Source: Streptomyces sp. NBC_01445 (GTDB lineage: Bacteria; Actinomycetota; Actinomycetes; Streptomycetales; Streptomycetaceae). From it: DNA of 64,000 nt. Position numbers and translations under genes: made by a program. How positions within the stretch are numbered: the stretch's first letter is position 1; every line of letters begins with the position of its first letter. The stretch lies in contig NZ_CP109485.1 of NCBI RefSeq assembly GCF_035918235.1, forward strand, positions 3,782,001 to 3,846,000, written 5' to 3'. Under the pieces are notes generated by a model. That model had not been told where the DNA came from, searched no databases, and worked only from the letters and a program-made list of their open reading frames with translations. Shown piece by piece: positions 49,461-61,859 of the stretch.

Positions 49461-51065
49461 CTAGTCGGTCAGGTTCACGGAGCGCGCGGACGTCGCGCCG
49501 ATCTCGTCACCCAGCTCGCTGAGCACCCCGGCGGGAACCGTGTCGTCGACGGTCAGGACGGCCAGCGCCTCGCCGCCCAGGTCCGCACGGGCGACCTGCA
49601 TACCGGCGATGTTGATGCCCGCCTCGCCTAGCACGCGGCCCACGGTGCCGACGACACCGGGACGGTCCTCGTAGCGCAGGACGACCATGTGGTCGGCCAG
49701 GGCGAGGTCCACGTCGTACTCGCCGACGGCGACGATCTTCTGGAGGTGCTTGGGACCGGCCAGCGTGCCGGAGACCGAGATCTCCTCGCCGCCGGTCAGC
49801 GTGCCGCGCACGGTGACGACGTTGCGGTGGTCCGGGGACTCGGAGCTCGTGGTGAGGCGGACCTCGACGCCGCGCTCCTGTGCGAACAGCGGAGCGTTCA
49901 CGTACGACACCGTCTCGTCGACGACGTCCTCGAACACGCCCTTCAGAGCGGAGAGTTCGAGCACCTTCACGTCGTGCTGCGTGATCTCGCCGTAGACCTC
50001 GACGTCGAGGCGGGCCGCGACCTCGCCCGCGAGCGCGGTGAAGATCCGGCCGAGCTTCTCGGCGAGCGGCAGGCCCGGCTTGACGTCCTCGGCGATGACG
50101 CCGCCCTGGACGTTCACCGCGTCCGGGACGAGCTCACCGGCGAGCGCGAGCCGCACGGAGCGGGCGACGGCGATACCGGCCTTCTCCTGCGCCTCGTCCG
50201 TGGAGGCACCGAGGTGCGGGGTGGCCACGACCTGGTCGAACTCGAACAGCGGGGAGTCCGTGCAGGGCTCCTTCGCGTACACGTCGAGGCCGGCGCCGGC
50301 GACGCGGCCCTCCTTGAGCGCCGAGTACAGCGCCGCCTCGTCGACGATCCCGCCGCGCGCGGCGTTGACGATGCGGACGGTCGGCTTGACCTTGCGCAGC
50401 GCGTCGTCGCCGATGAGGCCGACCGTCTCGGGGGTCTTGGGGAGGTGCACGGTGATGAAGTCGGAGACCTCGAGCAGCTCGTCGAGGGTGAGGACCTTGA
50501 CGCCCATCTGGGCGGCGCGCGCGGGCTGCACGTACGGGTCGTACGCGACGACCTTCATGCCGAAGGCCGACATGCGCTGCGCGACGAGCGCGCCGATGCG
50601 GCCGAGGCCGACGACGCCGAGGGTCTTCTCGGCCAGCTCGACGCCCGTGTACTTGGAGCGCTTCCACTCGCCGGCCTTGAGTGCCTGGCTGCCCTGCGGG
50701 ATGTTGCGCGCGGTGGCGATGAGCAGGCCGCAGGCGAGCTCGGCGGCGGTCACGATGTTGGAGGTCGGGGCGTTGACGACCATCACGCCGGCCTTGGTGG
50801 CGGCGGAGACGTCGACGTTGTCGAGGCCGACGCCGGCTCGTGCGACGACCTTCAGCTTCTTCGCGGCGGCGATCGCCTCGGCGTCGACCTTGGTGGCCGA
50901 GCGGATCAGGATCGCGTCGACATCGGCGATGGCCGGGAGCAGCTCGGCCCGGTCTCCGCCGTTGCACTGGCGGATCTCGAAGTCAGGGCCAAGAGCGTCG
51001 ACGGTCGCGGGAGACAGCTCTTCCGCGATGAGTACGACAGGTTTGCCGGTTGCAGCAGTGCTCAC
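49461..51065 (-). CDS. serA: D-3-phosphoglycerate dehydrogenase
   Basis: A 534-residue long-type enzyme as in Mycobacterium: substrate- and NAD-binding domains (GVVGLGRIGALVAQRM; catalytic Arg in NAARGGIVDEAAL, His in ATPHLGAST), an intervening ASB-like domain near 325-445 and a C-terminal ACT domain (YEDRPGVVGTVGRVLGEAGI), which binds serine for feedback inhibition. It starts serine synthesis. GTG 51065 has GAGGA 6 bases upstream. The 342 bases before it (51066-51407) hold the ilvC terminator and a possible -10 box (TAGACT, minus strand, near 51264), but no leader or riboswitch that I can recognise. Confidence 0.93.
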   Translation of the reverse strand: MSTAATGKPVVLIAEELSPATVDALGPDFEIRQCNGGDRAELLPAIADVDAILIRSATKVDAEAIAAAKKLKVVARAGVGLDNVDVSAATKAGVMVVNAPTSNIVTAAELACGLLIATARNIPQGSQALKAGEWKRSKYTGVELAEKTLGVVGLGRIGALVAQRMSAFGMKVVAYDPYVQPARAAQMGVKVLTLDELLEVSDFITVHLPKTPETVGLIGDDALRKVKPTVRIVNAARGGIVDEAALYSALKEGRVAGAGLDVYAKEPCTDSPLFEFDQVVATPHLGASTDEAQEKAGIAVARSVRLALAGELVPDAVNVQGGVIAEDVKPGLPLAEKLGRIFTALAGEVAARLDVEVYGEITQHDVKVLELSALKGVFEDVVDETVSYVNAPLFAQERGVEVRLTTSSESPDHRNVVTVRGTLTGGEEISVSGTLAGPKHLQKIVAVGEYDVDLALADHMVVLRYEDRPGVVGTVGRVLGEAGINIAGMQVARADLGGEALAVLTVDDTVPAGVLSELGDEIGATSARSVNLTD

Positions 51066-51362
51066 GTGAGTCCTCACAAGTCCCATTGCGGACGGCCGTC
51101 CCGACGGCCGCAGGCGGTGGAGGGGTGTCAGCGGCGCCGGGGAAGTGCGGGTGCGTTCCCGCGTCGTTCGCAGACGCCGGGGCATGAATGCACTTCTTCG
51201 ATGTCGCTGTGCCGCGTGGTAGACGCACGACGCTGTGGGCCCGACGCGAATGTGTTCTGCAGTCTAGTGGCGCTTCGGAGGTGGTCTTGCGCCTCCACGG
51301 AAGGATCACCCGTCCGTGGCTGGACACGGTGGACAACCAAGTTGACACGGGCCGTCCACCTC

Positions 51363-51400
51363 GACGAGGGGGCCGGGGCGATTGCCCCGGCCCCCTCGTC
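51363..51400 (-). terminator. Terminator after ilvC
   Basis: A perfect 17-bp stem (GACGAGGGGGCCGGGGC, GATT loop, and its complement) lies 8 bases past the ilvC stop and closes the ilvBNC operon. Confidence 0.85.
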
Positions 51401-51407
51401 GCAAGGC

Positions 51408-53043
<1,636 letters not shown>

Positions 53044-53072
53044 GGCTCTTGGTCTCTCTTTCGCTCTCGGTC

Positions 53073-54914
53073 TCAGTCGTCTTCGTTGTCGCCGAAGTCG
53101 GGGCGGACCCCGCGGGCGGCCATGACTTCGTCGTTGGAGGTGCCTGCGGCGACCATCGGCCACACCATGGCGTCCTCGTGGACGATGAAGTCCACGACGA
53201 CGGGGCGGTCGTTGATGGAGTTGGCCTCTGCGATGACCTTGTCCAGGTCCTCGGGGCGCTCACACCGGATGGCGTAACAGCCCATGGCCTCCGACAGCTT
53301 GACGAAGTCGGGGACGCGGGTGCCCTTGTTGTCCTTGACGTCGTCGGGGCCGCTGTGGAGCACGGTGTTGGAGTAGCGCTGGTTGTAGAACAGCGTCTGC
53401 CACTGGCGGACCATGCCGAGGGCGCCGTTGTTGATGATGGCGACCTTGATCGGGATGTTGTTGAGCGCGCAGGTGGTCAGTTCCTGATTGGTCATCTGGA
53501 AGCAGCCGTCGCCGTCGATCGCCCAGACGGCCCGGTCCGGCATGCCGGCCTTCGCGCCCATCGCGGCGGGCACCGAATAGCCCATCGTTCCGGCGCCGCC
53601 GGAGTTGAGCCAAGTGGCGGGCTTCTCGTACTGGATGAAGTGCGCGGCCCACATCTGGTGCTGGCCGACGCCCGCGGCGAAGATCGTGCCCTCGGGCGCG
53701 AGCTGGCCGATCCGCTCGATGACGTTCTGCGGTGAGAGCGAGCCGTCCTCGGGCTGGTCGTAGCCCAGCGGGTAGGTGTCGCGCCAGCGGCTGAGGTCCT
53801 TCCACCAGGCGCTGTAGTCACCCTTGTGGCCCTCGCTGTGCTCCTTCTGCACGGCCTGGACCAGGTCGGCGATGACCTCGCGGGCGTCACCGACGATCGG
53901 CACGTCGGCGACGCGGTTCTTGCCGATCTCGGCCGGGTCGATGTCGGCGTGGACGATCTTCGCGAACGGGGCGAAGCTGTCCAGTTTGCCGGTGACGCGG
54001 TCGTCGAAGCGGGCTCCGAGGGCGACGATCAGGTCGGCCTTCTGCAGCGCGGTGACGGCGGTGACCGCACCGTGCATGCCCGGCATTCCCACGTGCAGCG
54101 GGTGGCTGTCGGGGAATGCGCCGAGCGCCATCAGGGTGGTGGTGACGGGCGCTCCGGTGAGCTCGGCGAGGACCTTCAGCTCGGCCGTGGCGTGCGCCTT
54201 GAGCACACCGCCGCCGACGTAGAGGACCGGCCGCTTCGCGGCGGTGATCAGCTTCGCGGCCTCGCGGATCTGCTTGGCGTGCGGCTTGGTCACCGGGCGG
54301 TAGCCGGGCAGGTCCTGCTGCGGCGGCCAGGAGAACGTCGTCTGCGCCTGCAGCACGTCCTTCGGGATGTCCACGAGGACCGGGCCGGGACGGCCGGTCG
54401 AGGCGATGTGGAATGCCTCGGCGATCGCCTTCGGGATGTCCTCGGCCCTGGTGACCAGGAAGCTGTGCTTCGTGATCGGCATCGTGATGCCGACGATGTC
54501 CGCCTCCTGGAAGGCATCCGTGCCGATGGCCTTGGTCACGACCTGACCGGTGATCGCGACCAGCGGGACGGAGTCCATCATGGCGTCCGCGATCGGCGTC
54601 ACCAGGTTCGTCGCACCCGGACCGCTCGTCGCCATGCAGACGCCGACCTTGCCGGTGGCCTGCGCGTAGCCGGTGGCCGCGTGCCCCGCGCCCTGCTCGT
54701 GCCTCACGAGAACGTGCCGCACCCGGGTCGAGTCCATCATCGGGTCGTACGCGGGAAGGATCGTGCCGCCGGGAATGCCGAATACGGTGTCGACCCCGAC
54801 CTCCTCGAGCGAACGGATGAGGGACTTCGCACCCGTGACGTGCTCGACGGGGGCGGACTGCTGTCCTCGGGGCCGCGGCTGCGGATGGTGGGCCCCGGTG
54901 GCCTGCTCGGTCAT
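53073..54914 (-). CDS. ilvB: Acetolactate synthase large (catalytic) subunit
   Basis: A 613-residue thiamine diphosphate enzyme. The catalytic Glu is in [15 protein letters not shown]; the TPP-Mg motif is [12 protein letters not shown]. It condenses two pyruvates, or pyruvate with 2-oxobutyrate, to the first intermediates of valine/leucine and isoleucine. ATG 54914 sits about 7 bases after GAGAAGAG; ATG 54920 is too near it. Upstream lie a leader peptide and a U-tract terminator, so expression is controlled by attenuation. Confidence 0.95.
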   Translation of the reverse strand: MTEQATGAHHPQPRPRGQQSAPVEHVTGAKSLIRSLEEVGVDTVFGIPGGTILPAYDPMMDSTRVRHVLVRHEQGAGHAATGYAQATGKVGVCMATSGPGATNLVTPIADAMMDSVPLVAITGQVVTKAIGTDAFQEADIVGITMPITKHSFLVTRAEDIPKAIAEAFHIASTGRPGPVLVDIPKDVLQAQTTFSWPPQQDLPGYRPVTKPHAKQIREAAKLITAAKRPVLYVGGGVLKAHATAELKVLAELTGAPVTTTLMALGAFPDSHPLHVGMPGMHGAVTAVTALQKADLIVALGARFDDRVTGKLDSFAPFAKIVHADIDPAEIGKNRVADVPIVGDAREVIADLVQAVQKEHSEGHKGDYSAWWKDLSRWRDTYPLGYDQPEDGSLSPQNVIERIGQLAPEGTIFAAGVGQHQMWAAHFIQYEKPATWLNSGGAGTMGYSVPAAMGAKAGMPDRAVWAIDGDGCFQMTNQELTTCALNNIPIKVAIINNGALGMVRQWQTLFYNQRYSNTVLHSGPDDVKDNKGTRVPDFVKLSEAMGCYAIRCERPEDLDKVIAEANSINDRPVVVDFIVHEDAMVWPMVAAGTSNDEVMAARGVRPDFGDNEDD

Positions 54915-54994
54915 CGGCATTCTCTTCTCGATGCTGAGGGTTTTTGCGAGGTTTGTGCGGTGTTCGGTTACTGGACTACACGCGCTTGTGCAAC

Positions 54995-55028
54995 AAAAAA
55001 CCCCTCGTGCCGTGAGGCAAGCGAGGGG
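54995..55028 (-). terminator. ilvB attenuator terminator
   Basis: On the minus strand CCCCUCG...GGCACGAGGGG folds with a UGCC/GGCA inner stem and two unpaired bases and runs into UUUUUU. It lies 81 bases before the ilvB start and 54 bases after the leader stop. Confidence 0.85.
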
Positions 55029-55081
55029 AGCGCGCCGGTGCGGTTGCTGGGATCCGGTGTTCGGACCGGTGGGCCCCAGCT

Positions 55082-55123
55082 TCAGCCGACGCGCTTTCCA
55101 AGTACGAGAATTCGGGTGCGCAT
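55082..55123 (-). CDS. ilvBNC leader peptide [13 protein letters not shown]
   Basis: A 13-codon frame with ATT-CTC-GTA-CTT, that is Ile-Leu-Val-Leu, in the middle, a ribosome site (GGAGAGAGGG) 9 bases upstream, and a terminator 54 bases beyond its stop. This peptide matches the ilvBNC leader that I recall from other streptomycetes. Ribosome stalling at these codons under branched-chain amino acid shortage should prevent formation of the terminator. Confidence 0.88.
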   Translation of the reverse strand: MRTRILVLGKRVG

Positions 55124-55156
55124 GGCATTGACCCTCTCTCCGGCGCACTATGCGTG

Positions 55157-58100
55157 TCAAGTAGGTGGGATGGGGGTCTCATTATGTGAGCGGAGCAGGG
55201 TCGTCCGGGCGGACGGCAACGGTGCGCCCGCGAACACCGGCTCGGCCGGACCGCTCGGCACCGGGTAGTTCCCCGAGGCCAGCGCGCGGCGCAGCCGGTA
55301 CTCGTCGAGCGGCCCGGAGAAGGCCATCCCCTGTCCATGTGTGCATCCCATGGCGCGCAGTGCGACGACCTGCTCGGGCAGGTCGACGCCGTCGGCCACG
55401 GAACTCAGGCCGAGATCGCCTGCGATGCGCAGCAGACCACTGGTGATCTTGTGCAGACGGGCGGACTCCACCACCCCTTCCACGAGGCTGCGGTCGAGTT
55501 TCAGCACATCGACAGGGAGCCTGCGCAGCGCCGTGATGGCCGCGTATCCGCTGCCGAAGCCGTCGAGGGCGATCCGGATACCGAGTCGGCGCAGCGCGGT
55601 GAGACGGCGTTCCAGCTCGTCCAGGGGCACCCTGGGGTCGCTGTCGGCCAGCTCGATGACCAGCGCGCCCGAGGGCAGCCCGTGCCGGGTCAGGAGCGCC
55701 TCGATGGAGCCGAGAGGCAGCGACCGGTCGAGGAGCCTGCGGGCGCTGATCCGGACGGCCACGGGTACGGCATGGCCTCGGCGCCCGCGCTCGGCGGCCT
55801 GCTCGACGGCCTCCTCCAGCATCCAGCGGCCGAGCTCGGCGGTGCGCTCGCCCTCCTCGGCTGTGCGCAGGAACTCGGCGGGCGTGAACAGGATGCCCTG
55901 GGTCGAGCGCCAGCGGGCCTGCGCGGCGACCGACGCGATCCGGCCCGTGTCGAGGGAGACCACCGGCTGGTGCAGCAGGGCGAACTCGCCCTCGTGCAGG
56001 GCGGTGCGCAGCCGCGTGGCGAGCTCCGCCTTGCGCACGACATCGGCCTGCATCTGGGGCGCGTACAGCTCCACCCGGCCCTTTCCTGCGGCCTTCGCCC
56101 GGTACATCGCCAGGTCCGCGTTGCGGAGCAACTCGCCTGCGGAAACGTCGGGTTCGGCGAAGGCGACACCGATGGAGGCGGCCACCCGGACATCGTTGCC
56201 GTCGATGGTGTACGGCTGCGAGAGGGTGACCCTGAGACGGTCCGCGAGCTCGTAGATGTGCTGCTCACGTGCTGTGTCGTCGCGGCTTCCGTCGCCGACG
56301 ATCAGCGCCGCGAACTCGTCGCCTCCCAGGCGGGCGGCGGTGTCTCCCGAGCGCACGGATTCGGCCAGCCGCCGGGCGGCCTGGACGAGGAGTTCGTCGC
56401 CCGCCTGGTGGCCGATCGTGTCGTTGACCTGTTTGAAGCCGTCGAGGTCGATGAAGAGGACGGCCGTGCCGCGGTCGGTGGCGCGGCGGCCTCCCAGCGC
56501 GCGGCCGACCCGCTTGGTGAACAGGGCGCGGTTGGGCAGGTCGGTGAGCGGGTCGTGCTCGGCGTTGTGCTGCAACTGCGCCTGCAGACGCACCCGTTCG
56601 GTGACGTCCCGGCTGTTGAGGATGAGGCCGCCGTGGTGGCGGTTCACCGTCGACTCCACGTTCAGCCAGGCTCCGGCGCCGGAGTGGAAGCGGCACTCGA
56701 TACGGGTCGTGGGCTCCTCGATCTGGCTCGCCGCGAGGAAGCGGCGCAGTTCGTGGACCACGCGCCCGAGGTCCTCGGGATGGATGATCGAGGCGAGCTC
56801 GGACCCGACGAGTTCCTCGGCGTCGCGCCCGTAGACCCCGGCGGCGGCCGGGCTGACGTATCTGAGGATGCCGTTCGGAGCGGCGATCATGATGACGTCG
56901 CTGGAGCCCTGCACCAGGGAGCGGAAGTGGTTCTCCTTCTGCGCCAGCTCCTGGGTGAGGGTGATGTTGTCGAGGAGCATGATGCCCTGGCGCACGACGA
57001 GGGCCAGGACGACGGTGCATGCCGTGAAGAGGACCACGCGGTCCACACTGTGGCCGTTCAGGACGTTGTAGAGAATCCCCAACGTGCAGACGGCGGCGGC
57101 CAGATAGGGCGTGAGCGCCGCGAGCGATCCGGAGATGGGGCGGGTGACCGGGTACCGCGCGAACGCGGGCCCTCCGTCGTGCTCCCCGCGCCGCGGCCCC
57201 ACCCAGGGCGCGTACGCGAGCAGCAGCGACCCGGCGAACCAGCCGGCGTCGAGGATCTCCCCCGAGTGGTAGCTCGCGTGCAGCAGGGGCGAGGTGAACA
57301 AGGCGTCGCACATCACGGTCAGGGCGAGTGCGCCGATCGCGGTGTTCACCGCCGAGCGGTTGCCGGGCGAACGGCGGAAGTGCAGCGCGAGCACCATGCT
57401 GACCAGCACGATGTCGAGGAGCGGGTACGCGAGGGAGAGCGCGGTACGGGTGACGCTCTGCCCCTCGAACCGCGCGGTGTGCGCGAGGGCGAGGCTCCAG
57501 GACAGCGTGATCAGCGAGCCGGCGATGAGCCAGGAGTCGAGCGCGAGACAGACCCAACCGGCCTTGGTGAAGGGCCGCTTGGCGAGGACGAGCAGTCCTA
57601 CGACGGCGGGCGGTGCGAAGCACAGGAAGAAGAGGTCGGCGAGGCTCGGGGTCGGCACCGGGCGCTGGAGGACGACCTCGTACCAGCCCCACACCCCGTT
57701 TCCCAGGGACGCCATGGCGGAGGAGACCGCGAACAGGATCCAGGCCGGTCGAAAGCGGCTGCGCCGGCTGCGCGCGTACGCGAAGTTCGACACGGCGGCG
57801 ACCGCGGCGGCGGCGCTGAGTCCGAAGTCACCCATGAACAGGGCGAGCCGCTCGGATCCCCAGCCGAGCACGGACCCCGTGGCGTACCCGGCGCACAGGA
57901 GCGCGAGCACGAGCTGTGAGCCGAGGCTGGCCCCTCCGCCCTGGAAAAGGCGGCGGCCTGCGATCACGGCTCCGGGGGCGCTCACGGGGACACTCCGGTC
58001 CGTGCCGCCCCCGTGTCCCGGTGTCCGTGCTCTGCTCGCTGAGGCCTCCGGCGTCCGCCGTTCCTGTGGCGTCCGCCCCTGCGGCTGCCGTGGCAGCTGG

Positions 58101-58171
58101 GCCGGCTTGTGCGGACCGGTGCGCGCGCGGGTCGTCGCCGGCGGCCCCGCCGCGTCGGATCGTTCGCCCAT
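55157..58171 (-). CDS. cdgE: Membrane GGDEF/EAL cyclic-di-GMP protein with degenerate EAL
   Basis: A 1004-residue protein: a charged N-terminal tail to about 75, some ten membrane segments (about 80-400), a PAS domain (410-525), GGDEF (530-690) and EAL (700-960). GGDEF is intact (616-620), and Arg607-Ser-Gly-Asp610 forms the inhibitory I-site five residues before it, so it should make cyclic di-GMP with product inhibition. The EAL part is altered: VAAQARW for VEALx[10 protein letters not shown] for DDFGxGY and ADGVD for AEGVE, so phosphodiesterase activity is unlikely. It lies downstream of ilvB but is transcribed in the same direction and ends just before the ilvB leader. The symbol follows the S. 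coelicolor neighbour of ilvB as I recall it. Confidence 0.87.
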   Translation of the reverse strand: MGERSDAAGPPATTRARTGPHKPAQLPRQPQGRTPQERRTPEASASRARTPGHGGGTDRSVPVSAPGAVIAGRRLFQGGGASLGSQLVLALLCAGYATGSVLGWGSERLALFMGDFGLSAAAAVAAVSNFAYARSRRSRFRPAWILFAVSSAMASLGNGVWGWYEVVLQRPVPTPSLADLFFLCFAPPAVVGLLVLAKRPFTKAGWVCLALDSWLIAGSLITLSWSLALAHTARFEGQSVTRTALSLAYPLLDIVLVSMVLALHFRRSPGNRSAVNTAIGALALTVMCDALFTSPLLHASYHSGEILDAGWFAGSLLLAYAPWVGPRRGEHDGGPAFARYPVTRPISGSLAALTPYLAAAVCTLGILYNVLNGHSVDRVVLFTACTVVLALVVRQGIMLLDNITLTQELAQKENHFRSLVQGSSDVIMIAAPNGILRYVSPAAAGVYGRDAEELVGSELASIIHPEDLGRVVHELRRFLAASQIEEPTTRIECRFHSGAGAWLNVESTVNRHHGGLILNSRDVTERVRLQAQLQHNAEHDPLTDLPNRALFTKRVGRALGGRRATDRGTAVLFIDLDGFKQVNDTIGHQAGDELLVQAARRLAESVRSGDTAARLGGDEFAALIVGDGSRDDTAREQHIYELADRLRVTLSQPYTIDGNDVRVAASIGVAFAEPDVSAGELLRNADLAMYRAKAAGKGRVELYAPQMQADVVRKAELATRLRTALHEGEFALLHQPVVSLDTGRIASVAAQARWRSTQGILFTPAEFLRTAEEGERTAELGRWMLEEAVEQAAERGRRGHAVPVAVRISARRLLDRSLPLGSIEALLTRHGLPSGALVIELADSDPRVPLDELERRLTALRRLGIRIALDGFGSGYAAITALRRLPVDVLKLDRSLVEGVVESARLHKITSGLLRIAGDLGLSSVADGVDLPEQVVALRAMGCTHGQGMAFSGPLDEYRLRRALASGNYPVPSGPAEPVFAGAPLPSARTTLLRSHNETPIPPT

Positions 58172-58417
58172 AGGCCGTGCATCGCCCGTCGCCCCCCTCG
58201 CAGTCCCGGTCGTCCGTGCCCGGCGCCGAACTCTCCACGGCGCTACCCCAGTCGGGACGATACACCAGACTCGTCACTCAGGGACAGGGCCCCTCTACTC
58301 TCCGTGACGACCAGCGGCGATGCGCGCACGGGGCGCATCCGACCGGGCGCGGAGCGTGTGCACGGGCGTGTGGAGTCGGGCCGGGAGGCGGCGGATGGGC
58401 CTCTCCGGAGCCCGCCC

Positions 58418-59368
58418 TCAGTCCGTCGTCAGGACGACGTTCTCGAGCGGTTCTCCCGCCGCGAACCGGGTCAGCTGTGCGGCGAGCAGGCGCTTGGCCC
58501 GCGGCCAGAAGGCGGATGTGGAGCCGCCGACGTGCGGGCTGACGAGTACTCCCGGAGCGTGCCACAACGGGTGCCCCTGGGGCAGGGGTTCGGGATCGGT
58601 GACGTCGAGGGCTGCGGTGATCCGGCCGCTCTCCAGTTCGGCCAGGAGCGCCTCGGTGTCGACGACGGCCCCGCGCGCGACGTTCACGAGCAGGGCACCG
58701 TCCTTGAGTCGTGCCAGGAAGCCGGCGTCGGCGAGACCCCGCGTCGCCTCGTTGAGCGGCGTCGAAAGGATCACCACGTCCGCGTCGGGGAGCAGGGCGG
58801 GCAGTTCGGTGAGCGGGTGCACGGGGCCGCGCGCGGTCGTGCGGGCAGAGCGTGCGACGCGCACGACCCGCGCGCACTCGAAGGGAGCGAGCCGGTCCTC
58901 GATGGCGGAGCCGATCGACCCGTACCCGATGATCAGTACGACCTTGTCGGCGAGCGCCGGATAGAAGCCGGACCGCCACTCCTCGCTCTCCTGTCCCCGC
59001 ACGAAGCCGGGGATGCCCCTCAGGGACGCCAGGATCAGGGCGAGGGTGAGCTCGGCGGTGCTCGCCTCGTGCACACCGCGCGCGTTGCACAGCCGCACGC
59101 CCGACGGGAGCGACTTGAGGCCTCCCTGTACGTGGTCGATGCCGGCGGAGAGCGTCTGCACGGCCCGTACGGACGTCATCTCGGCCATGGGCCGTACGCC
59201 GACGTCCGCGCCCTTCATGTAAGGGACCACGTAGAAGGCGCAGTCGGCCGGGTCGGCGGGGAAGTCGGGGCCGCCGTCCCAGAAGCGATAGTCGAGCCCC
59301 TCGGGAAGCCCGGGGACCTCGTCCTCACGGAACGGGAGCCATACGTCGGCGGATACCTCAGCACTCAT
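58418..59368 (-). CDS. D-isomer-specific 2-hydroxyacid dehydrogenase
   Basis: A 316-residue NAD(P)-dependent enzyme with the Rossmann motif LIIGYGSIGSAIE and the catalytic Arg (VNVARGAVVD), Glu (DVTDPEPLPQGHPLW) and His (SPHVGG). The group includes glyoxylate/hydroxypyruvate reductases and similar enzymes; the substrate is not fixed by sequence. The 246 bases to the left (58172-58417) are non-coding and should contain the cdgE promoter; no clear box seen. Confidence 0.87.
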   Translation of the reverse strand: MSAEVSADVWLPFREDEVPGLPEGLDYRFWDGGPDFPADPADCAFYVVPYMKGADVGVRPMAEMTSVRAVQTLSAGIDHVQGGLKSLPSGVRLCNARGVHEASTAELTLALILASLRGIPGFVRGQESEEWRSGFYPALADKVVLIIGYGSIGSAIEDRLAPFECARVVRVARSARTTARGPVHPLTELPALLPDADVVILSTPLNEATRGLADAGFLARLKDGALLVNVARGAVVDTEALLAELESGRITAALDVTDPEPLPQGHPLWHAPGVLVSPHVGGSTSAFWPRAKRLLAAQLTRFAAGEPLENVVLTTD

Positions 59369-59466
59369 GGTCAGGAGGCTAATGGGAGGTGGGCTGTGCG
59401 CGGCGGGCCGGGTCCCAGAGGTTAGTTTGGGTGCCTCTCGAACACGCAGGGGGAGGCTACTTCCAG

Positions 59467-60465
59467 GTGGAGCGCAGGACGATCGGGGCGGCAGCGCTCG
59501 AGGTGGGCGCGATCGGGCTCGGGTGCATGCCGATGAGCTGGGCCTATACCGGCTCGCGGCAGCGGGGGGACGAGTCCGTACGCACCGTGCATGCCGCGCT
59601 GGACCGGGGGTCGACCCTGCTGGACACGGCGGACATGTACGGGCCGTTCACGAACGAGTTGCTGCTCGGACGGGTCCTGAAGGAGCGCCGCGGCGACGCC
59701 TTCGTGTCGACCAAGTGCGGGCTGCTCGTCGGTGAGCAGCACATCGTCGCCAACGGCCGGCCCGGGTATGTGAAGCGGGCCTGCGACGCGTCGCTGCGGC
59801 GGCTCCAGACGGACACGATCGATCTGTACCAGTTGCACCGCGCCGACCCCGAGGTGCCCGTCGAGGAGACGTGGGGCGCCATGGCGGAGCTCGTGGGCGC
59901 GGGAAAGGTGCGGGCGCTCGGGCTGTGCGCGGTGGGGGCGCGGGCGACGCGGCGGGGCAGGGCCGGGCTGCATGCGGGAACGATCCGGCAGCTGGAGCGG
60001 GTGCAGCAGGTGTTCCCGGTCAGCGCGGTGGAGGCCGAGCTCTCGGTGTGGTCGCCGGACGCCCTGGAGACACTGCTGCCGTGGTGCGAGACACGGGGCG
60101 TGGGGTTCCTCGCCGCGATGCCTCTGGGCAACGGCTTCCTCACGGGCACGCTGACGCCCGGGCAGGGCTTCGAGCCGGACGACCTGCGGGCCCGGCATCC
60201 CCGGTTCACCGCGGAGATGATGGCGGCCAACCAGCCGATCGTGGCGGGCCTGCGCCGGATCGCCGCGCGGCACGGGGAAGCGGTGACTCCGGCGCAGGTG
60301 GCGCTGGCGTGGGTGCTGGGGCGCGGGCGGCACGTGGTGCCGGTGCCGGGTGCCAAGCGGGAGCGCTGGGCGGCGCAGAACGCGGAGGCTGCGGAGCTGC
60401 GGCTCACTGACCGTGACTTGGCGGAGATCAGGGAGCTGCCGCGGGCTCGGGGGTCTTGGGACTGA
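59467..60465 (+). CDS. Aldo/keto reductase
   Basis: A 332-residue NADPH-dependent aldo/keto reductase. The catalytic tetrad is visible: Asp (LLDTADMYG), Tyr in the same segment, Lys (VSTKCGL) and His (YQLHRAD). The late VVPVPGAKRERWAAQNAEA binds the cofactor phosphate. It reduces aldehydes or ketones of unknown identity. GTG 59467 has GGGGAGG 10 bases upstream. It is divergent from the hydroxyacid dehydrogenase. Confidence 0.87.
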   Translation: MERRTIGAAALEVGAIGLGCMPMSWAYTGSRQRGDESVRTVHAALDRGSTLLDTADMYGPFTNELLLGRVLKERRGDAFVSTKCGLLVGEQHIVANGRPGYVKRACDASLRRLQTDTIDLYQLHRADPEVPVEETWGAMAELVGAGKVRALGLCAVGARATRRGRAGLHAGTIRQLERVQQVFPVSAVEAELSVWSPDALETLLPWCETRGVGFLAAMPLGNGFLTGTLTPGQGFEPDDLRARHPRFTAEMMAANQPIVAGLRRIAARHGEAVTPAQVALAWVLGRGRHVVPVPGAKRERWAAQNAEAAELRLTDRDLAEIRELPRARGSWD

Positions 60466-60558
60466 GGCTCGGGGTGCTTTTTTTGGGGGCTGTGCGAGCG
60501 GCGGGCGGGAGCGGGTTGGTCCGAACGCGTCGGGGTTGATCGGGAACCTGCGGGGTGG

Positions 60559-60586
60559 CTGCGGTGTATGAACAGTAGAACCGCAG
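60559..60586. repeat. Inverted repeat upstream of the sugar dehydrogenase gene
   Basis: CTGCGGT and ACCGCAG are separated by 14 bases that include GTATGAACAGTAGA. It ends 43 bases before the next start and could be an operator or a short hairpin in the leader. Confidence 0.3.
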
Positions 60587-60629
60587 CGCAGAACAGCAGC
60601 CCAGTCCGCAGCGTCGAGGGGATCCGATC

Positions 60630-61823
60630 GTGCGACGTCCAGGTGTGCAGCCCGTGTTGGCCGTGTTGGCCTGCGCCTCGATCCTTTTCACGGCGGGGTG
60701 TTCCTCGGGCGACGACGGCTCGTCGGACACCCGGCACAGCGCCTCCCCCGGCTCGTCCGAACCGGGCACGTCCGCTTCCGGGGGCGCGGGGGGCGGCAAC
60801 GCTCCGGCGGAGGGCTCGGTGAAGGTGGTGCGCACGGTCGCCGAGGGCCTGAATTCCCCCTGGGGTCTGGCCCCGCTGCCGGGCGGCGGTGGCCTGCTGG
60901 TGTCCTCTCGGGACGAGGCGACGATCACGCGGGTCGATACGCAGACCGGCAAGAAGACCGAGGTCGGCACCGTGCCCGGAGTGGTCCCCGGCGGCGAGGG
61001 CGGACTGCTCGGCCTGGCCCTCTCCCCGTCGTTCGCCTCCGACCACTGGCTCTACGCGTACTTCACCGCGAAGTCCGACAACCGCATCGTGCGGATGAGG
61101 TACGACGCGAAGAAGCCGCCCGGCGATCAACTGGGCGCGCCCGAGACGGTGTTCACGGGCATCCCGAAGGGCTCGAACCACAACGGCGGGCGCATTGCGT
61201 TCGGCCCGGACAAGCTGCTCTACGTGGGCACGGGCGAGACTTATGTGAAGAAGTACGCCCAGGACAAGAAGTCCCCGGGCGGCAAGATCCTCCGGATGAC
61301 CCCGGACGGCAAACCGGCGCCAGGAAACCCCTTCGGTGACTCCGTGGTCTATACGTACGGTCACCGCAACGTGCAGGGGCTCGCCTGGGACAAGGACAAG
61401 CGGCTGTGGGCGTCGGAGTTCGGCCAGGACACGTGGGACGAGCTCAACCTGATCGTGCCGGGTGACAACTACGGCTGGCCCGATGTGGAGGGCAAGAGCG
61501 GCAAATCCGGGTTCCACGATCCGGTGGCCGTGTGGCACACGTCCGAGGCTTCTCCGAGCGGCATCGCCTACGCGGAGGGCTCGGTCTGGATGGCGGGCCT
61601 GAGAGGCGAGCGGCTGTGGCGGATCCCTCTGAAGGGGGCGCGGGTGGCGGCCGAGCCACAGTCCTTCCTCATCGACGACGCGACCGAGCAGGGCAAGTAC
61701 GGGAGGCTGCGGACGGTGGTCGCCGCGGGCGGGAACAAGCTGTGGCTGATGACGAGCAACACGGACTCGAGAGGCACGCCACGCAAGGGCGACGACCGGA
61801 TTCTGGAGCTGGAGGTGTCCTGA
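60630..61823 (+). CDS. PQQ-dependent sugar dehydrogenase-like lipoprotein
   Basis: A 397-residue lipoprotein: signal with lipobox LFTAGC (Cys24), a Ser/Gly-rich linker to about 65, then a six-bladed propeller of the soluble glucose/sorbosone dehydrogenase group (GGEGGLLGLALSPSF; NHNGGRIAFGPD with the active-site His; YGHRNVQGLAWD). Such enzymes oxidise sugars outside the membrane with pyrroloquinoline quinone; many actinobacterial members have unknown substrates and may lack the cofactor. GTG 60630 has GAGGGG about 8 bases upstream. Confidence 0.87.
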   Translation: MRRPGVQPVLAVLACASILFTAGCSSGDDGSSDTRHSASPGSSEPGTSASGGAGGGNAPAEGSVKVVRTVAEGLNSPWGLAPLPGGGGLLVSSRDEATITRVDTQTGKKTEVGTVPGVVPGGEGGLLGLALSPSFASDHWLYAYFTAKSDNRIVRMRYDAKKPPGDQLGAPETVFTGIPKGSNHNGGRIAFGPDKLLYVGTGETYVKKYAQDKKSPGGKILRMTPDGKPAPGNPFGDSVVYTYGHRNVQGLAWDKDKRLWASEFGQDTWDELNLIVPGDNYGWPDVEGKSGKSGFHDPVAVWHTSEASPSGIAYAEGSVWMAGLRGERLWRIPLKGARVAAEPQSFLIDDATEQGKYGRLRTVVAAGGNKLWLMTSNTDSRGTPRKGDDRILELEVS

Positions 61824-61859
61824 GGGGGCCGGTCCTTGGCAGGGCGGGAGCGGTAGCGC

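Noticed and set aside
51066..51362. Riboswitch or leader upstream of serA
   Set aside because: I looked for known aptamer-like conserved blocks and for Ser-rich leader frames on the minus strand and found none.
58172..58417. BldD-type site upstream of cdgE
   Set aside because: Only one AGTGA-like half-site is seen; no partner at proper spacing.
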